DNA of 64,000 nt from Clostridiaceae bacterium (GTDB lineage Bacteria; Bacillota; Clostridia; Peptostreptococcales; Tindalliaceae). The stretch is taken from NCBI GenBank assembly GCA_024635995.1, contig JAGXHW010000025.1, positions 1 through 64,000 of the forward strand. Direction: 5' to 3'. Below, piece after piece: positions 57,855 through 64,000 of the stretch. The notes under the pieces were generated by a model that worked only from the letters and a program-made list of their open reading frames with translations, was not told the origin of the DNA and made no database searches. The translations under genes and the position numbers were made by a program. How positions within the stretch are numbered: position 1 is the first letter of the stretch; each line of letters begins with the position of its first letter.

Positions 57855-59570
57855 TTGAAAAAAATGTTGGTTCTGCTGTTGGTATTTTCAATGATCCTAA
57901 GTCTTGCAGCATGTTCTCCAGCACCTGCTGAAGAACCATCAGGTGAAGAAGAAGTTGAAATGGTTACATTGGAAGGTGTTGGCGAAGGTTTTGGTGGCGA
58001 CCTGATGGTTGAGGTGACCATGGAAGGAGACACTATCACAGCAGTCGAAGTGGTTTCTCACAGTGAAACGTCTGGGATTAGTGACCCTGCCATTGAAGGT
58101 ATGCCTGCAGCAATTGTAGAAGCAAACTCAACGGAAGTGGACGTGGTGGCAGGCGCTACCTATACAAGCGAAGCAATTATCTATGCAGTCAACAATGCCA
58201 TGGATCCTGCTATGTATCCTGCGCCTGTGGCTGAAGAGGAAGTCGACCCATCACAGATGGTGGCTTCTGATGTTTATCTTGGCTTTGGTGTTGCCAATAT
58301 GGGTCGAAAAGGTCCGGGAGCTGACAACGAAGAAGTGCAGGTGTGGAGCATCAACCAGGTGCTTGCCAGCGTACTCTTTGACGGTGAAGGAAGAATTCTT
58401 GAAATGAACGTAGATCAATTGGAAATTGCTACACCCAATTATGACGGCGAAGGCATGCCCCACTTCAGTGGATTTCCAGGCCAGGGCGGCTACAATTGGG
58501 ATGAAAACCACGATGAAGTGGTAGACGGAAAAACCACTGACACAGAGGAAAATTTCTTTGCAGAAATCGATGGATGGGAAACAAAAAGGGACCGAGGCGA
58601 ATCCTATGTCCTGGGAAACGGAAAAACATGGGTGGAGCAAATGGATGGTTATCAGGAAACCTTTGTGGGCATGACGGTGGATGAAGTTGAAGAATGGTTT
58701 GCCAAATATACCTCCGACAGAAACGGCAGAGCTTTAAAAGATGGTTCTGAAGATGCGGAAGACAAGGCAAAATACGACGCCCTCAGTGATGATGAGAAGG
58801 CTATGTTGGCCGACGTCACTTCTTCTGCCACAATGAGCCTGAATGATTCCCATGGCGATATCATTGCAGCCATTAAACTCGCCTATGAAAACAGAATGCC
58901 CCTTGATATTGAGGCAGCTTCAACGTATGGACTTGGTGTTGTCAACATGGGCCGAAAAGGACCTGGAGCTGACAATGAAGAAGTACAGGTATGGAGTATC
59001 AACCAGGTAATTGCCAACTCATTGTTCGATGACGATGGAAAACTGGTTGCGCTTCATGTGGACCAATTGGAGATTGCAACACCCAACTATGACGGCGAAG
59101 GCATGCCACATTTCAGTGGATTCCCAGGCCAGGGTGGCTATAATTGGGATGAAAACCATGATGAAGTAGTGGATGGAAAAACCTCTGACACTGAAGAAAA
59201 CTTCTTTGCAGAAATCGATGGATGGGAGACAAAAAGGCAAAGAGGTGAATCCTATGTGATGGGCAATGGAAAAACATGGGTGGAGCAAATGGATGGTTAC
59301 CAGGAAGTCTTTATTGGCATGACCGTGGATGAAATTGAAGAATGGTTTGCCAAATACACTTCAGACAGAAATGGAAGAGCGTTGAAGGATGGTTCGGAAG
59401 ACGCGGAAGACAAAGCGAAATATGATGCCCTCAGTGATGAGGATAAAGCCATGCTAGCTGATGTCACTTCCTCTGCCACAATGAGCCTGAACGATTCTCA
59501 CGGAGATATCATTGCAGCCATAAAAGCTTCTTTCGAGAACAAAAAAGACATAAACCTGACTGTGGAGTAA
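57855..59570 (+). CDS. FMN-binding lipoprotein with duplicated 216-aa unit
   Basis: Exported lipoprotein of about 571 residues. Signal peptide with lipobox LSLAACS (Cys about residue 20). Next comes an FMN-binding domain (about 40-120) with VVAGATYTSEAI, the site where FMN is usually attached to a Thr by ApbE. Two copies of an unrecognised unit follow, offset by exactly 648 bp (216 codons). Both contain NMGRKGPGADNEEVQVWSIN, NYDGEGMPHFSGFPGQGGYN, FFAEIDGWETKR and TSSATMSLNDSHGDIIAAIK. AGGAG touches ATG 57846 but is 9 nt from TTG 57855, so TTG is preferred. FMN and surface anchoring suggest extracellular electron transfer; that is inference. Confidence 0.85.
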   Translation: MKKMLVLLLVFSMILSLAACSPAPAEEPSGEEEVEMVTLEGVGEGFGGDLMVEVTMEGDTITAVEVVSHSETSGISDPAIEGMPAAIVEANSTEVDVVAGATYTSEAIIYAVNNAMDPAMYPAPVAEEEVDPSQMVASDVYLGFGVANMGRKGPGADNEEVQVWSINQVLASVLFDGEGRILEMNVDQLEIATPNYDGEGMPHFSGFPGQGGYNWDENHDEVVDGKTTDTEENFFAEIDGWETKRDRGESYVLGNGKTWVEQMDGYQETFVGMTVDEVEEWFAKYTSDRNGRALKDGSEDAEDKAKYDALSDDEKAMLADVTSSATMSLNDSHGDIIAAIKLAYENRMPLDIEAASTYGLGVVNMGRKGPGADNEEVQVWSINQVIANSLFDDDGKLVALHVDQLEIATPNYDGEGMPHFSGFPGQGGYNWDENHDEVVDGKTSDTEENFFAEIDGWETKRQRGESYVMGNGKTWVEQMDGYQEVFIGMTVDEIEEWFAKYTSDRNGRALKDGSEDAEDKAKYDALSDEDKAMLADVTSSATMSLNDSHGDIIAAIKASFENKKDINLTVE

Positions 59571-59621
59571 TATCACATTTAAATTCTACATGTTCTGAGT
59601 AAATTAGAAAATGCAGCTATA

Positions 59622-59667
59622 ATAAAAAACCGTTTCTGAGACAATTTTCAGAAACGGTTTTTTTATG
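59622..59667 (+). terminator. Strong terminator of the lipoprotein gene
   Basis: AAAAACCGTTTCTGA and TCAGAAACGGTTTTT arms around ACAATTT, then more T. Confidence 0.93.
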
Positions 59668-59706
59668 AGGAGAATTTAGAATTCTCTAAAATAACACAAA
59701 ACAATG

Positions 59707-59736
59707 TTGTTGATTCAGATTCGGCTGTGCTATAAT
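59707..59736 (+). promoter_or_regulatory. Promoter of the TIM-barrel gene
   Basis: TTGTTG (59707-59712) and TATAAT (59731-59736) are 18 bp apart. Confidence 0.6.
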
Positions 59737-59806
59737 CGTGTTAGACAGAACAATATATCGCAATACGAAATGAACTTGTAACGAAGAACTCTGAGGAGGA
59801 CATTGA

Positions 59807-60610
59807 ATGCGCATAGGAGTATCAACTTTGTCATACTACCAGATGAATGCCGCTGAAGCCACTGAAAATTTGGTGAAACAGGGGTTTCATTTGATTGAAT
59901 TGCTTTGTGAAGAACCTCATGCCCACCCTGATGATCTGCTGAAAGGTGGACATATAGAAACCCTGAAAAACCTGTCACGTGACTTTGGCGTGGAATGGTT
60001 GATACATGCCCCTGTTTCAGATGTTAACTTTATGAGCCCCAACCGGGCCATGAGGGCTGAAGCAGAACGACAGCTGATGCAGACGATTCTTCTTGCCCGG
60101 GAAATTGGATGCAGGCGCATCGTTTTTCATGTGGGTGGCAGGCCGCGTATGGGTCTTTTTGATCCGGAGAAGGGTTTTTCACAGGCAGTGGAAATCATTA
60201 AAAGGCTGCTGGCAGTGGCAGACAGTCATGGCATTATCCTATTGTTGGAAAATGACCCAGTGGTGGATGGACTGGCAGCGATTACACCGGAAGAATGCAG
60301 CAAATTCATAAAGGCTTTTGACGGTAAACTGGGTTTTTTGCTGGACGTTGGGCATGCCAACATGGTGAGCAATACTGCTGTTAACCAGTTTATTCACCTT
60401 ATGCCATCAGCGTTGCAGGGGTTACACCTCAGCGATAACAAAGGTCATATGGATGAGCATTTGGGGATAGGAGAAGGAACTGTGAACATGCAGGAAATCA
60501 TAGAAAAATTAAAGGCAGTTTCATTTGAAGGAGAATTGATCCTGGAACTGCTTGCACCTGAGGATTTATTGCCAGGGCGAAAAATCATAGAAGGATTGAT
60601 AAACCATTGA
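59807..60610 (+). CDS. Sugar phosphate isomerase/epimerase-like TIM barrel
   Basis: A 267-residue xylose-isomerase-like/AP-endonuclease 2 fold protein. Metal-site candidates: HAPVSDVNFMSPNR near 67, RIVFHVGGRPRMG near 104, LLLENDPV near 145, LLDVGHANMV near 181, and LHLSDNKGHMDEHLGIGEG near 206, ending LILELLAP. These fit a divalent-metal isomerase, epimerase or endonuclease IV relative; the substrate cannot be named. GAGGAGGA precedes the ATG. The HAD gene follows after 46 bp. Confidence 0.8.
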   Translation: MRIGVSTLSYYQMNAAEATENLVKQGFHLIELLCEEPHAHPDDLLKGGHIETLKNLSRDFGVEWLIHAPVSDVNFMSPNRAMRAEAERQLMQTILLAREIGCRRIVFHVGGRPRMGLFDPEKGFSQAVEIIKRLLAVADSHGIILLLENDPVVDGLAAITPEECSKFIKAFDGKLGFLLDVGHANMVSNTAVNQFIHLMPSALQGLHLSDNKGHMDEHLGIGEGTVNMQEIIEKLKAVSFEGELILELLAPEDLLPGRKIIEGLINH

Positions 60611-60656
60611 GACTAATGTGAGAGACATAGGCATTACCCGGAGGAGGAGAGAAGAG

Positions 60657-61403
60657 ATGACAATCTCGTATATATGGTTCGACCTGGGGTATACGCTGCT
60701 TTATCTCAAACGGGAAACCACGTATCAAAAAACCCTGGCAGAAGCTGGTTTTCATATAACCATTGATGAGTTGAAAAAACACTTTCATATGATGGACAAG
60801 TATTTTATGAGAGAATTTCCAGGAGCACTTGGTGCCAGGCGTGAGGTGGTTATGCCCTGGTATCTGGGAGCTTTAAATTATCAGATGGGCATCGTGGCAG
60901 ATGTGTCAGAACTGGAGATGCGTTGGGCAGAAATGCAGGAGACAACACCGCGGTATTGGAGGGCCTTTCCTCATGTGGAAGGACTGCTACAAAACCTACG
61001 GAAGGATGGCTACCGCCTGGGAGTCATTTCCAACTGGGACCACACAGCCAGAAACATACTGGAAGAAAATGGACTCTCCGGATATTTTGACGACATCATC
61101 ATTTCCTCTGAAGTGGGAGTGTCAAAACCTGATTCCATGATATTTAGGCTGGCCTTCGAACAGGCAGGTGTGTTGCCGGAAGAATGCCTGTACATTGGTG
61201 ATAATTATTATGACGATGGTGTGGGCAGTGAGAAAGTTGGCGTGGATTATCTGATTATTAACCGGTTTGGACGACTGGGGATCGAAGAACTGAAGAATTG
61301 CAGGGTCATCAGCGATGTAACTGAAGTGAGAAATTACCTGAAGAAGAGGCGGTACCAGTTCCCGGAGCTTTCCGAAGGGAGAAAGCATGAAAAGAGGGTC
61401 TGA
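60657..61403 (+). CDS. HAD family hydrolase, atypical motif I
   Basis: A 248-residue haloacid dehalogenase-type protein with a helical cap. Motif I is WFDLGYTLL (Asp near residue 8); the second Asp of the phosphatase motif DxD is Gly. Motif II is LGVISNWDHTARN near 121, motif III SKPDSMIF near 157, motif IV YIGDNYYDDGVGSEKVG near 178. GGAGGAGAG is before ATG 60657; the frame opens earlier at 60618. Missing the general acid Asp, it may be a dehalogenase-like or other hydrolase, not a typical phosphatase. Confidence 0.85.
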   Translation: MTISYIWFDLGYTLLYLKRETTYQKTLAEAGFHITIDELKKHFHMMDKYFMREFPGALGARREVVMPWYLGALNYQMGIVADVSELEMRWAEMQETTPRYWRAFPHVEGLLQNLRKDGYRLGVISNWDHTARNILEENGLSGYFDDIIISSEVGVSKPDSMIFRLAFEQAGVLPEECLYIGDNYYDDGVGSEKVGVDYLIINRFGRLGIEELKNCRVISDVTEVRNYLKKRRYQFPELSEGRKHEKRV

Positions 61404-61440
61404 TTTTACCAAAAATTTACATTTGTCTCTTCTAAACCCG

Positions 61441-61469
61441 TTGGGGGACACCAGTTATTATGGTATGAT
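61441..61469 (+). promoter_or_regulatory. Candidate promoter of the peptide transporter
   Basis: TTGGGG (61441-61446) and TATGAT (61464-61469) are 17 bp apart. Confidence 0.45.
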
Positions 61470-61546
61470 GGAGGTGCAACAGGGAATGGAATATAAGTTT
61501 AGGGCTCAACTGTTTACATCATAATGGATGAAGGAGTGGATTAGCA

Positions 61547-63112
61547 TTGGATAAAAAAATATCGGTGGTACTAATCATTGCGTTACTCATGACCCTGGCA
61601 TTGGCCGGCTGCGGAGGCTCACCAAGTGAACCAGCAGAAATAGAAACACCTGATAATAGCCAAACACCAGTTGCAGAAGAACCGGTCTCCCAGGATGGCG
61701 GAAACATTGTGATGGTAGTTGAACAGGACATCGATTACCTGGACCCTCACCTGGCAGCTGCTTCAGGTACTGAAGAGATTTTGTTCAATATCTTTGAAGG
61801 ATTGATGCACCCCGATTCAACAGGTGCCGTTTATCCTGCAGTGGCAGAGAGCTATGACATCTCCGATGACGGACTGACCTATACCTTCACCTTGAGAGAA
61901 GGTATCAAATTTCATAACGGTGAACCAGTAACCATAGAAGATGTGAAATACACCATGGACAGGATCATGGGAACCGAGACAGGAACACCCCTTAGAAGTG
62001 AACTGGCCAATGTGGCTTCTGTGGAAACCCCTGACGACTCCACCATCGTGTTCACACTTAACCAACGGGATTCTGCATTTTTATCCAACCTGTACTACGC
62101 AAAAATTGTTCCGAAGACCAATGAGGAAAATTTCAACACTTTCCCCATTGGCACAGGTCCTTTTAAGTTTGCAGAATACCTGCCGGAACAGCGGGTGGTC
62201 ATTGAGAAGTTTGAAGATTACTGGCAGGAGGGGGTTCCCCACCTGGACCAGGTGGAATTTCGTATTATACCAGATCGTGAAGCGGCTTTGCTGAGCCTGC
62301 AGTTGGGGGAAATTGACATGTTTCCACGGCTGCCTATTGACAGAGTGGCAGAATTGGGAGAAGGCTTCAAGACAATTGAGGGCTCAAGTAACATGGTGCA
62401 GTTAATGCCCATGAACAATAACGTGGAACCTTTTGATGATATCAGGGTGCGACAGGCTGTCAATTATGCCGTTGACGTGGATGAAATCATCGAGGCTGTG
62501 GCTTTTGGGTATGGCAGAAAACTGGGATCCAACATGAGTCCGGTGATGGCTAAATATTACAAAGAAGGCCTGGAAAACACCTATGATTACGACCCTGACA
62601 AAGCCATTGAATTGCTAACAGAAGCAGGTTATCCTGACGGATTTGACCTAACCATTACTATTCCTTCAAACTACCAGTTCCACGTGGACACAGGACAGGT
62701 TATTTTCCAGCAACTTGCCAATGTTGGTATTGATGTTGAAATCGAATTGGTTGAGTGGGGTGTATGGCTGGAAAGAGTTTACCAGGGACGTGAGTATCAG
62801 GCAACTATCATCGCCTTTACCGGAAAGCTTGATGCCTATAAGGTGCTGAACAAATACATTTCAACAGACCGTACCAACTTCTTCAATTTTGAAAATGCAG
62901 AAGTGGATGAACTAATGGCCGCTGCAGCACAGGAGCTGGATGATGAAGCTGCCGTTGAAATGTACAAACGAGTTCAGGAAATCATCACGGAAAATGCCCC
63001 GGCAGTCTACATCATGGATCCTGAGTTTAGCATCGCCATGAAAGAGAACATCAGTGGCTATGTACTGTACCCAATGTATGCACAGGACATGTCTACTGTC
63101 TACTTCGAATAA
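61547..63112 (+). CDS. ABC transporter substrate-binding lipoprotein, family 5
   Basis: Periplasm-facing binding protein for di/oligopeptides or similar solutes (DppA/OppA type), membrane-anchored by lipid. 521 residues: signal peptide with lipobox ALAGCGG (Cys about 22), then the family 5 signature TYTFTLREGIKFHNGEPVT near 107, with YTMDRIMG and GTGPFKFAEYLPEQ. TTG start, 10 nt after GAAGGAG. The gap to the permease gene contains an AGGTTCAC/GTGAACCT stem (63152-63220) that may trim relative expression. Ligand unknown. Confidence 0.9.
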   Translation: MDKKISVVLIIALLMTLALAGCGGSPSEPAEIETPDNSQTPVAEEPVSQDGGNIVMVVEQDIDYLDPHLAAASGTEEILFNIFEGLMHPDSTGAVYPAVAESYDISDDGLTYTFTLREGIKFHNGEPVTIEDVKYTMDRIMGTETGTPLRSELANVASVETPDDSTIVFTLNQRDSAFLSNLYYAKIVPKTNEENFNTFPIGTGPFKFAEYLPEQRVVIEKFEDYWQEGVPHLDQVEFRIIPDREAALLSLQLGEIDMFPRLPIDRVAELGEGFKTIEGSSNMVQLMPMNNNVEPFDDIRVRQAVNYAVDVDEIIEAVAFGYGRKLGSNMSPVMAKYYKEGLENTYDYDPDKAIELLTEAGYPDGFDLTITIPSNYQFHVDTGQVIFQQLANVGIDVEIELVEWGVWLERVYQGREYQATIIAFTGKLDAYKVLNKYISTDRTNFFNFENAEVDELMAAAAQELDDEAAVEMYKRVQEIITENAPAVYIMDPEFSIAMKENISGYVLYPMYAQDMSTVYFE

Positions 63113-63151
63113 AACAGAGAATGCTATCAATAATGACGCAATGAATATGAG

Positions 63152-63220
63152 AGGTTCACTCCTTCACCATCGCAGGAAATACGTCTGCACCTGCTGCACT
63201 GATGGGGTTGGGGTGAACCT
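63152..63220 (+). other. Hairpin between binding-protein and permease genes
   Basis: AGGTTCACTCC (63152-63162) and GGGGTGAACCT (63210-63220) form an 11-bp stem with a G-T pair, in the 146-bp gap. Such stems often protect or attenuate the mRNA between a highly expressed binding protein and its permease. Confidence 0.5.
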
Positions 63221-63258
63221 TTCCCTATGTGGCTTATTATGATGAGGTGGGGATAAAA

Positions 63259-64000
63259 ATGCTTTATTTTGCAAGGCGTTTCATCTCGTTGATCGTTACC
63301 CTGGTAGTGGTTTCAATGATTGTGTTTGTCCTGTTTCAGATTATACCGGGTGACCCGGCTTTAACCATCCTGGGAATGGACGCCGACGAAGCGCAGCTAG
63401 CTGCACTGCGGGCTCAACTGGGAACAGACCAACCTTTGATTAACCGTTACGCTGACTGGGGACGGGGCATATTGAAGGGCGATGCAGGCCAATCGCTGCG
63501 GTTTTCCATGCCAGTTACCAGTCTGATTAAAAGCAGGCTGCCGGTGACACTGTTATTGTCTATTATGGCGCTGGTCATGGCGGTGGCTATTGCCATACCA
63601 TTGGGCGTGATTGCTGCCAGATCCCACGGAAAATGGAGTGATTATGTGATTTCCATAGTCACCCAGCTGGGCATGGCCATTCCTTCCTTTTGGATGGGCA
63701 TCATACTGATACTTATTTTTGGTGTCAGACTCCAGTGGTTTCGTGCTGGAGGCTATGTCCCCTGGAGTGACAGCCCCATAGACTCTATCAAATCTTTGTT
63801 TTTACCTGCGGTGGCGATTGCCATTCCTGTGATCGCCACCATTGTCCGTTATTTACGCACCACGGTCATTGAGCAGTTAAAACTGGATTATGTGCGCACA
63901 GCCTACAGTAAAGGGCTTTCTAAAAAAAACATAGTTTACCGGCACGTGCTGAAAAATTCATTGATCCCGGTTATCACGGTGATGGGCATGATCATTGCCA
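63259..64000 (+). CDS. ABC transporter permease, DppB type (runs off window)
   Basis: First 247 residues of an integral membrane permease of the dipeptide/oligopeptide group. The N terminus YFARRFISLIVTLVVVSMIV is the first membrane helix; QIIPGDPALTILG and GDAGQSLRFSMPVTSLI follow. LPVTLLLSIMALVMAVAIAI is helix 2. The EAA-like loop YVRTAYSKGLSKKNIVYRHV is seen near the end. GAGGTGGGG precedes ATG 63259. The gene is cut by the window edge at 64000. Confidence 0.9.
   Translation, partial: MLYFARRFISLIVTLVVVSMIVFVLFQIIPGDPALTILGMDADEAQLAALRAQLGTDQPLINRYADWGRGILKGDAGQSLRFSMPVTSLIKSRLPVTLLLSIMALVMAVAIAIPLGVIAARSHGKWSDYVISIVTQLGMAIPSFWMGIILILIFGVRLQWFRAGGYVPWSDSPIDSIKSLFLPAVAIAIPVIATIVRYLRTTVIEQLKLDYVRTAYSKGLSKKNIVYRHVLKNSLIPVITVMGMIIA

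Overview
The window looks like a chromosomal segment of an anaerobic, low-to-mid GC Firmicute of the class Clostridia. Supporting signs are long HPF, an RF2 gene with a programmed frameshift, Rex, CIRCE-groESL, strong AGGAGG ribosome sites with many TTG starts, and many cis-regulatory RNAs: SAM-I, FMN and guanine riboswitches, a T-box, and a probable raiA-motif RNA. The reductive pyrimidine catabolism genes (PreT, PreA) and ferredoxin fit an anaerobic metabolism. Genus cannot be fixed from sequence alone. No phage, insertion sequence, CRISPR array, rRNA or tRNA gene was seen.

Layout. 1-6.2 kb: SAM-riboswitch metK, recD2, comF and mtnK. 6.2-8.3 kb (minus): ychF and a class IV aminotransferase. 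8.4-9.2 kb: a 203-nt structured RNA, a terminator and a five-site DnaA-box cluster, then hpf. 9.9-17 kb: DUF5317 protein, secA, prfB, tex. 17.1-18 kb: FMN-riboswitch ribU. 18.1-23.1 kb: t6A genes tsaE-tsaB-rimI and tsaD, with an ECF sigma/anti-sigma/membrane-protein cassette between rimI and tsaD. 23.1-23.5 kb: a second DnaA-box cluster next to an alternating 11-bp palindrome array. 23.5-28.7 kb: ydiF-type ABC-F, rex, marR, ferredoxin, a P-loop/Asp23 fusion and a PfpI protein. 28.7-37.7 kb: a pyrimidine or hydantoin catabolic region (M20 hydrolase, preT, preA; hydantoinase and NCS1 transporter on the other strand), split by a T-box-controlled proC.

37.9-44.5 kb: 8-oxoguanine glycosylase, DUF554 protein, CIRCE-groESL, a candidate noncoding transcript that contains 208 bp of stepwise tandem repeats, an Fe-S aldo/keto reductase, a zinc-ribbon protein and a thioesterase. 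44.6-56.6 kb: purine synthesis, with guanine-riboswitch guaB-guaA and then purK-purE-purC-purF-purM-purN-purH-purD. 56.7-64 kb: IclR regulator, an FMN-binding lipoprotein with a duplicated 216-residue unit, a TIM-barrel protein, a HAD protein, and the start of a peptide ABC transporter that runs off the window.

Most interesting observations: (1) both divergent arms of the catabolic region carry sigma-54 promoters (TGGCA-type -24 and TTGC-type -12), each with a GATTC-N6-GAATC palindrome about 160-185 bp upstream, which looks like a shared enhancer; (2) a promoter-to-terminator unit of about 490 nt between groEL and the aldo/keto reductase, built on 10-, 8- and 7-bp repeats; (3) half-sites TGACA/TGTCA alternating exactly every 11 bp beside DnaA boxes in the tsaD/ydiF gap; (4) a second DnaA-box cluster upstream of hpf.
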